A stretch of 64,000 nt of DNA from Sphingomonas sp. PAMC26645 (GCF_004795835.1 NZ_CP039249.1:2641001-2705000); one strand, 5' to 3'. Counted from the stretch's first letter, positions 39,201 through 49,203 are shown. The notes: generated from the letters alone by a model not told the origin. Translations and numbers: made by a program.

Positions 39201-40236
39201 TCGCGCGGAAATATCGACCGCCAGCGCGATCGTGCCCGACCTTGTCGAGATCGGCGAGGAGAGCTTCATCGCCGATTCGGTGATCTTCGGCGCGGCGCGG
39301 ATCGGCCACGGCACGATCGAACTCGCGCATACCAAGATCGGCCGCCGCAGCTTCATCGGCAATTCCGCGCTGCTGCCGAGCGGCACGCAGATCGGCGACG
39401 AGGTGCTCGTCGGCGTGCTCTCGAAGCCGCCGAGCGACCCCGCGCTCGCCACCGAGGCGGGCAGCACATGGTTCGGCTCGCCCGCGATCAAGCTGCCGGT
39501 ACGACAGGTCAACACGATGTTCGACGAGGGCGCGCGGTTCAATCCGTCGCGCGCGCTGATCGCCACGCGCCTGTCGATCGAGGCGGTCCGCACCACGCTG
39601 TCACTGACCGCGTTCCTGGTGTTCTTCAGCCTGCTGCTGTCGGTGGTCGGCGACCTCGACGACCTCGACAATGGCGGGTTGCTGATCGCGACGACCTTCC
39701 CCTTCCTGTACGTCGGCTTCTGCCTCGCCTGCGGGATCTTCGTCCTCGCGCTCAAATGGCTCGTCGTCGGCCGCTACAAGGTCACCACCGCGCCGCTCTG
39801 GAGCACCTTTGTGTGGCGCACCGAGCTTGTCACGGCGACGTACGAGAATCTCGCCGTCGCCAACCTCCTCGAACCACTCCGCGGGACGCCGTGGATCGCG
39901 CTGTATCTCCGCCTGATGGGCGCGCGGATCGGCAAGCGCTGCTACATCGACACCACCGACCTGACCGAGCACGACCTGGTCGATATCGGCGACGACGTGG
40001 CGCTCAACGACTTCGCCGGCCTGCAGACGCACCTGTTCGAGGACCGCGTGATGAAGGTCGGCGCGATCCGCGTCGGCGACCGCGCGACGATCGGCTCGTT
40101 GGCGATCGTACTGTACGACGCAGAGATCGGCGCAGACGCGCAGCTCGGCGACCTGTCGGTCGTGATGAAGGGCGAGACCTTGCCAGACGGCACAAGTTGG
40201 GACGGGAGCCCCGCACGGATCGCCGTCGCGACGTGA
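36211..40236 (+). CDS. Membrane-bound NRPS of the Pls/PosA type (A-T-three TM/beta-helix modules)
   Basis: The 1341-aa protein joins an amino-acid-activating unit to a membrane part. The adenylation domain (about 40-540) has YIIYTSGTTGRPKG (194), FDMSVE (242), NTYGPTETS (329), YRSGDLVK (418), VKIRGFRVEL (about 440) and PASGKVDRK (527). A carrier domain follows, with the pantetheine site Ser586 in LGGHSLKA. Then three similar modules occur, each with two membrane spans, an (A)LKWL/RLI(L)VGR motif and a beta-helix-like hexapeptide stretch ending W-x-GSPA: about 645-860, 880-1097 and 1120-1340. No standard condensation (HHxxxDG) or thioesterase domain is present. This is the layout of epsilon-poly-lysine synthetase-like enzymes. 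The ATG at 36211 has AAGG seven bases upstream. The product is unknown. Confidence 0.88.
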   Translation: MQQDTPVSPSDTAIIARPAYPSIAPAPALRAAEPYARDELLHEIFDATRAAHPDATALRLIGADEEYDRKTAWTYTDLATRSLALAHRLRAMGIGRGDRVVLCLPRGLDQYMAILGVLRAGAAYVPVDWGYPQDRIDFIVEDSEAALTITVASRVANLKGKTLALDAALGDLAAEPSEPVGRDVTQATPQDLAYIIYTSGTTGRPKGVMISHGNACHLVRSESAILDLTPADVVFGGFSLAFDMSVETMWSAFFVGAVVLVATEALATSGPDVAIALAEAKTTIWHVVPSLIALVEHPVPTLRLLNMGGEACPADLPRRLARPGLRLLNTYGPTETSVTATWTEVFPGQRITIGKPLPGYTAWVVDEHMQPVPDGQEGELVIGGPGVGVGYVNRPDLTAEKFIMTPFDGPSGAPERIYRSGDLVKLDAAGDIDFVGRIDTQVKIRGFRVELAEIEAVIGEWPGVAQTVVQLFTDDDGSEFLAAFLIARPAEEIDMVGLKARVAERLPNYMRPAGYQILSHMPTLPASGKVDRKALVKPEITVTSDREMVAPATPLEESLHRVWAEAFAPQPVSVLDDLFEDLGGHSLKAARLVSAARKVRGLEGLSLEDVYAAPTICALALRIGGTTPVAILDESSFHHIASWKRRLCVAAQTLALLPIYTLAGLQWFSPYLAYTHLAGDMPRVDALILSGLFFTVVPIASMVLSIALKWLIVGRFKAGDYPLWGSYYFRWWLVRRIIGVTATPYLAGTPMIRGYYRMMGAKIGKRVHIGTGIIDTADLLHADDDAIISDQSVLSTSSVERGLLRLGTVKLGKGAFVGSMAVVGRNAALGDDAMLDDLSALPADTAIPTGQRWAGSPAAHDGDAPRRPATAASRNAGPAIGLFLCALILPLVAILPIAPGLIALIELDWATSGYAYVAVAPLLAVTYVVMMCVLTVAAKRLILGRVAPAVYALNSGFYVRYWFVQQINDLALRLLHPIFATLYVVPWYRALGVKVGRRAEISTASAIVPDLVEIGEESFIADSVIFGAARIGHGTIELAHTKIGRRSFIGNSALLPSGTQIGDEVLVGVLSKPPSDPALATEAGSTWFGSPAIKLPVRQVNTMFDEGARFNPSRALIATRLSIEAVRTTLSLTAFLVFFSLLLSVVGDLDDLDNGGLLIATTFPFLYVGFCLACGIFVLALKWLVVGRYKVTTAPLWSTFVWRTELVTATYENLAVANLLEPLRGTPWIALYLRLMGARIGKRCYIDTTDLTEHDLVDIGDDVALNDFAGLQTHLFEDRVMKVGAIRVGDRATIGSLAIVLYDAEIGADAQLGDLSVVMKGETLPDGTSWDGSPARIAVAT

Positions 40237-40832
40237 CGCCGATCTGGCACGACGGTCCGCTCGACGCGCTCGTCTGGGACGGTCAGTCGCCAGTCGCATG
40301 GAGTGTTGCCGAGACCGGACCGTACGCCGCTGGCCTGCAAGGCGATGCGCGCGCGATCCGGCAGGGTCTGGCCGCCGCCCTGATCCGCAAACTTGCCGGC
40401 GACTCAGACGATGTCCGCCTGACACGCAGTCCGGCCGGCGCGCCGATCGTTTCCGCTCCCGGCGGCTGGTATCTCAGCCTCTCGAGCCGGGGCGCGCACG
40501 CCCTGATCGGCGTTGCGCGCGCACCGATCGCGGTCGACCGCGAGGTCAGCGACGACCACGCTCCGCTCTGGGACATGCTCACCCCGACCGAAGCAGCCTC
40601 GCTCCGCCGCCTGCCCGCTCCCGCGCAGCCCCACGCTTGGCTCCGCCGCTGGACGATCAAGGAAGCGCACGCGAAGCTCATCGGCGAACCGCGTCGCATC
40701 CGCCCCGAGGCGATCGAAACCATCGTCACCGATCCAATCCACGCGACCGCGACGTTCGAAGGCACTTCGCGCTGCTGGAGCCGTTCCACAACCGACGCGA
40801 TCGAAACCGTCGCGATGTGGAGCCAGCCATGA
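40233..40832 (+). CDS. 4'-phosphopantetheinyl transferase
   Basis: This enzyme would load the phosphopantetheine arm onto the carrier domain of the preceding synthetase. The 199-aa protein has the two Sfp-type motifs: AVDREV with Asp102 and Glu104 for Mg/CoA binding, and WTIKEAHAK with Trp140, Lys143, Glu144 and Lys148. The first motif is slightly unusual (DRE in place of DIE). The GTG start at 40233 overlaps the NRPS stop as GTGA, so the two are translationally coupled, and the stop overlaps the next start as ATGA. The N-terminal 35 residues are not clearly conserved. Confidence 0.85.
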   Translation: MTPIWHDGPLDALVWDGQSPVAWSVAETGPYAAGLQGDARAIRQGLAAALIRKLAGDSDDVRLTRSPAGAPIVSAPGGWYLSLSSRGAHALIGVARAPIAVDREVSDDHAPLWDMLTPTEAASLRRLPAPAQPHAWLRRWTIKEAHAKLIGEPRRIRPEAIETIVTDPIHATATFEGTSRCWSRSTTDAIETVAMWSQP

Positions 40833-41347
40833 CCAGAATCCTGACCCGCCGCTACGAGGAGAAGGACCGCGCCGCCGTCCTCGCGATCTTCGACTCGAAC
40901 CTCCCCGAATACTTTGGCGCCGGCGATCGCGAATGGCTGGAGGAAACGCTCGACGAGCCCGACGGCCCGGCGTTCGTGGTCGACGTCGACGGCGTTCCTG
41001 GCGCGTTCGGCGGCTACGCGATCTGGGAGCACTACAACAAGGCACTGCTCTTCTGGGGCATGGCCGCGCGTGCATATCAGGGCTCGGGCCTCGGCAAGGT
41101 GCTGCTGTTCGAACGCCTGCTCCACGTCGCCACCAGCGCTGAGCCGACCACGCGCTATGTCACCGTCGACACCTCGCCGCAGGTCTCGCCGTTCTTCGAG
41201 CATTGCGGCTTCGAACTGACCAGCGTTTGGCCCGGCGGCTACCGTTCCGGCATGGACATGCACGAACTCCGCTTCGATATTGCGGGGGTGTCGCTCGAAG
41301 AGCTAACGGGCAGACGCGACGCTGCTTTTGCGCGATGTACGGTCTGA
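40829..41347 (+). CDS. GNAT family acetyltransferase
   Basis: A 172-aa GCN5-type acyltransferase. The acetyl-CoA loop is ARAYQGSGLGKVLLFERL (motif A, Q-G-S-G-L-G-K), followed by YVTVDTSPQVSPFFEHCGFE, the usual C-terminal strand-helix with a conserved FFEHCGF. It is fully coupled to the PPTase gene and is the last gene of the three-gene operon. It could acetylate the product of the synthetase, a precursor, or the host for protection; these are inferences. About 80 bases separate it from mazG. Confidence 0.82.
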   Translation: MTRILTRRYEEKDRAAVLAIFDSNLPEYFGAGDREWLEETLDEPDGPAFVVDVDGVPGAFGGYAIWEHYNKALLFWGMAARAYQGSGLGKVLLFERLLHVATSAEPTTRYVTVDTSPQVSPFFEHCGFELTSVWPGGYRSGMDMHELRFDIAGVSLEELTGRRDAAFARCTV

Positions 41348-41430
41348 TACGGTCCAGTCTTCATCTACCACGCCCTCGATGTTTCGGCGTACGTTCCGGA
41401 TCGAAAAATCCCGTTCTATAAGGCTTCTCT

Positions 41431-42165
41431 ATGATCGAACGTCTCGTCGCCATCATGGCCCGGTTGCGCGATCCCGTCGAAGGTTGCGACTGGGACCGTG
41501 TGCAGACCTGGTCCACGATTGCGCCCTACACGATCGAGGAAGCCTATGAAGTCGCCGACGCGATTGAACGGAACGATCCCGGGGATCTAAAGGACGAACT
41601 GGGCGACCTTCTGCTTCAGGTCGTCTTCCATAGCCGCATTGCCGAGGAAGCCGGTGCCTTCACGCTGGCCGACGTCGTGACCTCGATTGCCGACAAGATG
41701 GAACGGCGTCATCCGCATATATTCGGGGACGTGGAACAGTCGCCCGGATGGGAAGCGATCAAGGCGCAGGAGCGTTCGGCCAAATCGGACCGCAGCGCGT
41801 TGGCGGGGGTCGCACTCGGCCTTCCGGCACTGTCTCGGGCCGACAAGTTACAGAAACGCGCGGGGCGTGTGGGCTTCGACTGGCCGGATGCGAGCGGGCC
41901 GCTGGCGAAAGTCCACGAGGAAATCGAGGAGGTTCGCGAAGCTCCTTCTGAGAAGCTCGCTGAAGAAGTCGGCGACCTGCTGTTCGCGGTGACCAACTGG
42001 GCGCGACATCTCGGAGTAGACGCGGAAAGCGCATTACGCGCTGGCAATTTGAAGTTCGACGTGCGGTTCCGGGCGATCGAGGATCTCGCGGGCGATGCGT
42101 TCGCCGGCATGACCCTCGATCAGAAGGAGGAACTATGGCAGGTTGTCAAACGTCGCGGCGGGTGA
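41431..42165 (+). CDS. mazG: Nucleoside triphosphate pyrophosphohydrolase MazG
   Basis: MazG hydrolyses NTPs and dNTPs to monophosphates and pyrophosphate, a house-cleaning activity. The 244-aa two-domain protein has both acidic metal motifs: TIEEAYEVADAIE with DLKDELGDLLLQVVFH in the first half, and VHEEIEEVREA with EEVGDLLFAVTNWAR in the second. KMERRHPHIFGDV between them is typical. An AAGG lies seven bases before the ATG. Its last 20 bases overlap the 3' end of hflX, which converges on it. Confidence 0.95.
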   Translation: MIERLVAIMARLRDPVEGCDWDRVQTWSTIAPYTIEEAYEVADAIERNDPGDLKDELGDLLLQVVFHSRIAEEAGAFTLADVVTSIADKMERRHPHIFGDVEQSPGWEAIKAQERSAKSDRSALAGVALGLPALSRADKLQKRAGRVGFDWPDASGPLAKVHEEIEEVREAPSEKLAEEVGDLLFAVTNWARHLGVDAESALRAGNLKFDVRFRAIEDLAGDAFAGMTLDQKEELWQVVKRRGG

Positions 42166-43438
42166 ACCGGTCGTAATCCGCATCGGACAGTCGCACGTCA
42201 TATGTCGTCTCGAGCTCGTCATCGACGCTCCCGAACACTTCGCCATGGGCATGCAGCCAAGCGGCACCCGCGCCATCGCTGGCATCGAGCGTGATCCGAT
42301 AGCGCCGATGCGCCCCCGTCAGCTTTGCCGCGATCTGCTCGATCAGATGCGGCACCCCTTCCCCGCTTAGCGCCGATATCGCCACGACGTCGTCGCGCCG
42401 CGCCGCTTCACCGGCAATCTCGTCGTGCGCGTCGGGATCGAGCAGGTCGAGCTTGTTCCAAACCTCGAACCGCGGCGTATTATCGTCAACGCCGATCTCG
42501 GCCAGCACAGTCTCGACATCGGCACGCTGCGCCTCCGAATCCGGGTGGGCGATATCACGGACATGGACCAGAAGATCGGCGGACACGACCTCTTCCAGAG
42601 TTGCCTTGAACGCGGCGACCAACTGCGTCGGCAGGTCAGAAACGAAGCCGACGGTGTCCGACAGGATCGCCTTGTCTAGCCCGGGGAGCTGAATCTGACG
42701 TAGCGTCGGATCTAGCGTTGCGAACAACAGATCCTCCGCCATCACGTCGGCACCAGTCACGCGATTGAACAACGTCGACTTACCCGCATTGGTATAGCCG
42801 ACGAGCGCGATTACCGGCCACGGCGCACGCTGGCGCCGTTCACGGTGCAGCCCACGCGTACGGCTGACCTGCTCGAGCTCACGCTTCAATCGCGCCATAC
42901 GGTCACGGATCAAACGACGATCCGCTTCGATCTGGGTCTCGCCCGGACCGCCAAGGAAGCCGAAACCGCCACGCTGACGTTCGAGATGGGTCCAGCTCCG
43001 CACGAGCCGGCCAGCCTGGTAATCGAGATGCGCGAGTTCGACCTGCAAGCGCCCCTCAGCGGTCGCGGCGCGTTCGCCGAAGATCTCCAGGATCAGTCCG
43101 GTGCGATCGATGACCTTCACCTCGAGCGCTTTCTCCAGATTGCGCTGCTGGATCGGAGTCAGGCTCGCATCGAAAACGACCAGTCCCGCCTCTTCCATCC
43201 GAACTTGGGTGGCCAACAATTCAACCTGCCCGCTTCCGATCAGCGTTGCGGGCTTTGCCTGGCGGACTCGGTAAGCGATCCGTTCGACCACCTCGACACC
43301 GATCGCAGCGGCCAACCCAGCGGTTTCCTCCAACCGAGCGTCTACGTCGCGCGCGGCGTCGCCCTGATCGGGGAGAACGACGATCGCTCGTGTTCCACGG
43401 GTGAACTCGTCCCGATCGCGTTCGAAACCACTACTCAA
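42146..43438 (-). CDS. hflX: Ribosome-associated GTPase HflX
   Basis: HflX is a translational GTPase that splits stalled or heat-damaged ribosomes. The 430-aa protein has the N-terminal HflX domain ([30 protein letters not shown]), the glycine-rich linker [20 protein letters not shown], and the G domain: [12 protein letters not shown] (G1), [10 protein letters not shown] (G3) and NKLDLL (G4), then ISALSGEG (G5). It begins with TTG at 43438, overlapping the hfq stop as TTGA, so translation should be coupled to hfq. It converges on mazG with a 20-base overlap. Confidence 0.95.
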   Translation of the reverse strand: MSSGFERDRDEFTRGTRAIVVLPDQGDAARDVDARLEETAGLAAAIGVEVVERIAYRVRQAKPATLIGSGQVELLATQVRMEEAGLVVFDASLTPIQQRNLEKALEVKVIDRTGLILEIFGERAATAEGRLQVELAHLDYQAGRLVRSWTHLERQRGGFGFLGGPGETQIEADRRLIRDRMARLKRELEQVSRTRGLHRERRQRAPWPVIALVGYTNAGKSTLFNRVTGADVMAEDLLFATLDPTLRQIQLPGLDKAILSDTVGFVSDLPTQLVAAFKATLEEVVSADLLVHVRDIAHPDSEAQRADVETVLAEIGVDDNTPRFEVWNKLDLLDPDAHDEIAGEAARRDDVVAISALSGEGVPHLIEQIAAKLTGAHRRYRITLDASDGAGAAWLHAHGEVFGSVDDELETTYDVRLSDADYDRFTRRDV

Positions 43439-43938
43439 TCGTCATCGTCCGTTTCATCCGTGTCAGTGGGCTCTTCGGCAAGGTTCAGCGGGCGTGCCGG
43501 CTGGATCGTCGAGACAGCGTGCTTGTAGACGAGTTGTGCCATGCCTTCGCGCTGGAGCAGCATGCAAAACAGGTCGAAACCTGCGATCTGGCCCTGCAGC
43601 ATGACGCCGTTGATGAGGAACATCGTCACGCTATCTTCGGATTTGCGCACCGCGTTGAGGAAAATATCCTGCAAAAGCGGATGCTTCTTCTGGTTTTCTC
43701 CCACCGCATCGACGATCGCCGACACGTCCATGGGCCCAGCAGGCATGATCGTCGAGATCGCATGCTTGTAGATCAGCTGCGACTGGCCATCGCGGCGGAG
43801 CAGGACAGAAAAATTATCGAACCATGTAACGATGCCCTGGAGCTTTACGCCCTTGACGAGGAACATGGTGACCGGCGTCTTGGAGCGCCGGAGTGCGTTC
43901 AGGAACAGATCCTGAAGCGAGCCTGGTTTATCTGCCAA
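43435..43938 (-). CDS. hfq: RNA chaperone Hfq with two fused Sm domains
   Basis: Hfq pairs small RNAs with mRNAs. Ordinary Hfq is 70-110 aa with one Sm domain; this 167-aa protein holds two in tandem. Domain 1 (about 8-66) has [32 protein letters not shown] and YKHAISTI. Domain 2 (about 88-146) has [32 protein letters not shown] and YKHAVSTI. Domain 2 keeps the proximal Gln/Asp and YKHA residues but changes the distal-site Lys of KLQG to Met and the rim pair RR to RK. An acidic tail (DTDETDDDD) closes it. I start at the TTG at 43938, with AAAGGG eight bases upstream; another TTG at 43977 lacks this. hflX follows, coupled. Confidence 0.93.
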   Translation of the reverse strand: MADKPGSLQDLFLNALRRSKTPVTMFLVKGVKLQGIVTWFDNFSVLLRRDGQSQLIYKHAISTIMPAGPMDVSAIVDAVGENQKKHPLLQDIFLNAVRKSEDSVTMFLINGVMLQGQIAGFDLFCMLLQREGMAQLVYKHAVSTIQPARPLNLAEEPTDTDETDDDD

Positions 43939-44078
43939 TGGGATAACCCTTTGTTTTTGGCGGGACTTTGCCCGCAAGGCGCCGTTTCCCGGCGTCGGAG
44001 ATGCACCCGGTTACCGGGCGCGGTACTGATCTATGATCGCCGCCCTGCTATATCCAGAGGGCGGCGAAATTACGGCGT

Positions 44079-45455
44079 CTATTCCTCGCGGGTTTCGGTG
44101 ATGCCGAGCAGCTTCAATTTTCGATGAAGCGCGGAACGCTCCATGCCGATGAAGCTGGCCGTCCGCGAGATATTTCCCGAGAAACGTCGGATCTGCACCC
44201 GAAGATATTCGCGCTCGAACGTCTCGCGCGCTTCCCGCAAAGGTGAGCCCATGATCGCAGTGGACCCGGCCGATCCGATATCGCCCTGGTCGCCGAGAAC
44301 TTCGGCCGGCAACAGGTCGAGATCGATCCGCCCGATCCGGTCTCCCGGCGCCAGAATGATCGTGCGCTCGACGACGTTGCGCAACTGCCGGACATTTCCC
44401 GGCCAGTCGTAGGATTGCAACGCAACCATCGCATCCGGCGCGATTTCCGGCGTCGGCACCCGGCGCTCTGACGCGTAATGCGCGATGAAATGCTGGACCA
44501 GCGCGGGGATGTCCTCGCGGCGATCGGACAGCGGCGGGATCATCACCGGTACGACGTTGAGCCGGTAATACAGATCTTCGCGGAACCGTCCTTCGGCGAT
44601 TTCGAAGACGAGGTCGCGGGCGGTCGCCGAGACGACGCGGACATCGACCTTGACGACGCGCGTACCACCTACCCGCGTAAAGCTCTGGTCGGTGAGTGCG
44701 CGGAGGATGCGGGCCTGCGTCGCGATCGGCATGTCAGCGATCTCGTCGAGGAACAACGTGCCGCCATGCGCCTGTTCGAACAGACCGGGACGGACGAGAT
44801 CGCCCGCCTCCTCGACGCCGAACAGTTCCTCGTCCATGCGTTCGGGCGTCATCCGCGCCGCGCTGACGATGATGAACGGCGCGTCGGTCCTCAGGCTCCA
44901 GCCATGCAGCAGGCGCGCGGCGACTTCCTTGCCGACTCCCGCCGCGCCCATGATGAGGACCCGGCTGCCGGTTGCCGCCACCCGCTTCAAGGTCGCGCGA
45001 ACGCCGTTGATCGATCCGGAACTGCCGGTCAGGTCGGTCTCACGCCCGACGGTTGCCCTCAGCGTCGCAACCTCGCGACGGAGCCGTTCGGTCTCCGTCG
45101 CCCGCGCAACCATCAGCAAAAGCCGCTCGGCCTCGAACGGCTTTTCGATGAAGTCGGACGCACCGCGGCGGATCGCGGCGACGGCCGTATCGAGGTTGCC
45201 GTGGCCTGAAATCACCAGCACCGGGATCGACGGATCGCGACGCTTGATCTCGTCGAGCAGTTCCAGCCCATCAAGACGCGACCCTTGCAGCCAGACATCA
45301 AGCAGCACCAGCGACGGGCGCCGCGCGGCGATTGCCTCCAGTGCGGAATCACTATCGCCAGCGTCGCGGGTCTCATAGCCTTCGTCCTCCAGGACGCCGG
45401 CCACGAGTTCACGGATGTCACGTTCGTCGTCCACGACGAGAATATCGAGCGCCAT
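44079..45455 (-). CDS. ntrX: Response regulator NtrX
   Basis: NtrX is the regulator paired with the NtrY kinase in alphaproteobacteria, linked to nitrogen and redox responses. The 458-aa protein has a receiver domain (ILVVDDERDIRELVAG, phosphoacceptor Asp in LVLLDVWLQG), an AAA+ domain and a C-terminal Fis-type helix-turn-helix (SRTASFIGMERSALHRKL). The AAA+ part lacks the GAFTGA loop that contacts sigma-54: ELFGVEEAGDLVRPGLFEQA stands in its place. The P-loop also differs, MGAAGVGKE for the usual GESGTGKE. This agrees with NtrX acting without sigma-54. It lies four bases after ntrY and 140 bases before hfq. Confidence 0.94.
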   Translation of the reverse strand: MALDILVVDDERDIRELVAGVLEDEGYETRDAGDSDSALEAIAARRPSLVLLDVWLQGSRLDGLELLDEIKRRDPSIPVLVISGHGNLDTAVAAIRRGASDFIEKPFEAERLLLMVARATETERLRREVATLRATVGRETDLTGSSGSINGVRATLKRVAATGSRVLIMGAAGVGKEVAARLLHGWSLRTDAPFIIVSAARMTPERMDEELFGVEEAGDLVRPGLFEQAHGGTLFLDEIADMPIATQARILRALTDQSFTRVGGTRVVKVDVRVVSATARDLVFEIAEGRFREDLYYRLNVVPVMIPPLSDRREDIPALVQHFIAHYASERRVPTPEIAPDAMVALQSYDWPGNVRQLRNVVERTIILAPGDRIGRIDLDLLPAEVLGDQGDIGSAGSTAIMGSPLREARETFEREYLRVQIRRFSGNISRTASFIGMERSALHRKLKLLGITETREE

Positions 45456-45459
45456 TAAA

Positions 45460-47697
45460 TCATGTCCGGTTGCGGGTCATCGTGTCGAGTCGGCCCTCCC
45501 CAGCCAACTCGGATGCGGATGCCCCTTGGTCGAGCGCGGCCAGCGCCTTGGCGTCGAAGGTCATGGTGACGAGTGTACCGCCCCCCGGCCGATCGGAAAA
45601 GCCGATCGTGCCGCAATGCTCCTCGATGATCTTCTTGACGATGGCAAGGCCGAGGCCTGTGCCACGGGCACGGGTCGTTACATAAGGTTCGACGATCCGG
45701 TCCCGCTCCGCGGGTAGCCCAATGCCGGTGTCCGCCACTGCGATGCCGACCGTGTTGGCATCGCTCGTCAAAGTCATCGTGACCGATCCGCCAGGTTCAC
45801 CGCGTGTCTCAATGGCTTCCACCGCGTTCTTGACGATGTTCGTGAGCGCCTGCCCGATCTGGCGGCGGTCGCAAACCAGCGTCAGACCCGGATCGTCCTG
45901 CACCAGCTGGAAGCTGATCGCGGGATGCGCGACCTCGTGCAGGAACAGCGCCTGGCGGGCGGCATCGACCAGCGATTCCTCGCGGAACACTGGCTTCGGC
46001 ATCCGCGCGAACGAGGAGAACTCGTCGACCATGCGACGAAGATCGCCAACCTGGCGGATGATCGTGTCGGTCAATCGCGAGAACGTACCGTCCTGCGCCT
46101 CGATCTTGCCACCATACCGGCGTTGAAGCCGCTCGGCCGCAAGCTGGATCGGTGTCAGCGGGTTCTTGATCTCATGCGCGATCCGGCGAGCGACGTCCGA
46201 CCATGCCGCGCGGCGTTGATCGAGCAGCTGCTGCGTGATGTCGTCGAACGTCAGGATCGGGCCAGTAGCCGGCCGCGCGATCCGCACGGCAAGCGTACGA
46301 ACCTCGCTCCCCTGCCCGACTTCGACGATCGCCTCGCGGTCGCCGCCATCGAGCATCGCGTCGAGCTCGGGCGCGACATCGACCAGGCGCCGTCCGACCA
46401 GCCCGCCAGTATCGGTGCCCAGCAACGTCGTCGCCGAATCGTTCGCAATCGTGATCGTCCGCTCGCGTCCTGTTGCGACGACGCCTGCGGAGACCCCCGC
46501 CATCACCGCCTCGATGAGTGCTCGACGGCTTTCGAGCTGTCCGTTGGCGGTGACGAGTTCGGTATTCTGCGCCTCCAGCTGCCCGGTCATCTGGTTGAAC
46601 GCGTTGGCGAGCGTGCCGACCTCATCGCGGCTGCGCGGATCGGGGACACGCGCGGTAAGGTCGCCGGCTGCTACCCGGCGCGCGGCGTCGACGAGCTCGC
46701 CCACCGGCCGGACGAGGCGATCCGCAACCGCCAGCGCGATCCACACCGCAATCCCCACGATCAGCAACGAGATCAACAACAGTGCCGCATTGAACTGCAA
46801 CTGGAGACTGCGCGCCCTGGCCAGAAGCGATCGATAACTCTTCAGCACGTCGTTCGCACGCGTGGTCTGTTCGGAGAGTGATTTCGTATCCTCGACGCGG
46901 CCCGCATAGAGGAATAGCTCGTCAGATCCGGGCAGCATCGTGATCGTCTGGATACGATCGCCCGTCACCGCCACGACCGCGCTTTTGCCTGACCGCAGCT
47001 CGGCGATCGCCGAGGGTGTGACACGACGCGTAAAGTCGATCTCGTACGGGTTGACGATCGCCAGCGTCTGGATCCCCTGCTGAGGGGACAGCTTGAACAA
47101 CGCAGCTTCCGAGAGGCTGCGAAAATAGACCTGTTGGAGGAACCAGCCGGAAAAATCGGGGCTCTGCAGCGAGCGCTCTCGAAGATAGGCAGACATGTCG
47201 CTTGCCATCGTCACGGTGGCTTCCTGCCATCGGTTGAGCTGGCGTGCGTAAGACGATTGGGCAAGCCCGGTCGCATTCTCGAGCATTCCGCGTGCCTGAT
47301 CGGAATACCAGAACTGGACGCCATATTGGAACAGCAGCGATGCGAAGATCGTCACGAGCAGCATTGGCACGGCGGCGACGATCGAGAACAAAGCGACGAG
47401 GCGAACGTGGAGACGACCGCCACCGCCGACCGGCGAACGCGCTGCACGGCGCATGGCCACACGTCGCCCTAGCAACATGAGGAGCGCAATGCCGGGCACG
47501 AGGTTCGCGACCAGCAGCAGCGCTACCAGGGGTGGCGGGATCAGGCGCTGCGGTGCGTCGCTGCCGGTAATGATGAAGTAGCTCGTGACGGCGATCGCGA
47601 TCGCCACACCGAGCACGACCGCCTCTACGGCAGGCGTCACTGCAAACCGGTTTGCAGGCCCGTCATCGTCCATCGGTAGCGTCGCGGAAGCGATCAT
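45460..47697 (-). CDS. ntrY: Sensor histidine kinase NtrY
   Basis: NtrY is the membrane kinase that phosphorylates NtrX. The 745-aa protein has three or four N-terminal membrane spans, a long extracytoplasmic loop (about 125-290), another span, a HAMP domain (VADRLVRPVGELVDAARRVA), a PAS-like region and a kinase core with His in RRIAHEIKNPLTPIQLAAE, the N box NIVKNAVEA, and VADTGIGLP plus GTGLGLAIVKKI for ATP binding. It lies 52 bases after ntrC and four bases before ntrX, so it is in the same operon. The signal is not evident. Confidence 0.94.
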   Translation of the reverse strand: MIASATLPMDDDGPANRFAVTPAVEAVVLGVAIAIAVTSYFIITGSDAPQRLIPPPLVALLLVANLVPGIALLMLLGRRVAMRRAARSPVGGGGRLHVRLVALFSIVAAVPMLLVTIFASLLFQYGVQFWYSDQARGMLENATGLAQSSYARQLNRWQEATVTMASDMSAYLRERSLQSPDFSGWFLQQVYFRSLSEAALFKLSPQQGIQTLAIVNPYEIDFTRRVTPSAIAELRSGKSAVVAVTGDRIQTITMLPGSDELFLYAGRVEDTKSLSEQTTRANDVLKSYRSLLARARSLQLQFNAALLLISLLIVGIAVWIALAVADRLVRPVGELVDAARRVAAGDLTARVPDPRSRDEVGTLANAFNQMTGQLEAQNTELVTANGQLESRRALIEAVMAGVSAGVVATGRERTITIANDSATTLLGTDTGGLVGRRLVDVAPELDAMLDGGDREAIVEVGQGSEVRTLAVRIARPATGPILTFDDITQQLLDQRRAAWSDVARRIAHEIKNPLTPIQLAAERLQRRYGGKIEAQDGTFSRLTDTIIRQVGDLRRMVDEFSSFARMPKPVFREESLVDAARQALFLHEVAHPAISFQLVQDDPGLTLVCDRRQIGQALTNIVKNAVEAIETRGEPGGSVTMTLTSDANTVGIAVADTGIGLPAERDRIVEPYVTTRARGTGLGLAIVKKIIEEHCGTIGFSDRPGGGTLVTMTFDAKALAALDQGASASELAGEGRLDTMTRNRT

Positions 47698-47749
47698 CGT
47701 TGCCCCGATACAACGTCAACCGTTGCCGTGAAACCACATAATGACAGAA

Positions 47750-49203
<1,454 letters not shown>

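Noticed and set aside
37279..39330. A 683-codon open frame on the minus strand
   Set aside because: It is antisense to the NRPS gene, with a highly charged low-complexity product.
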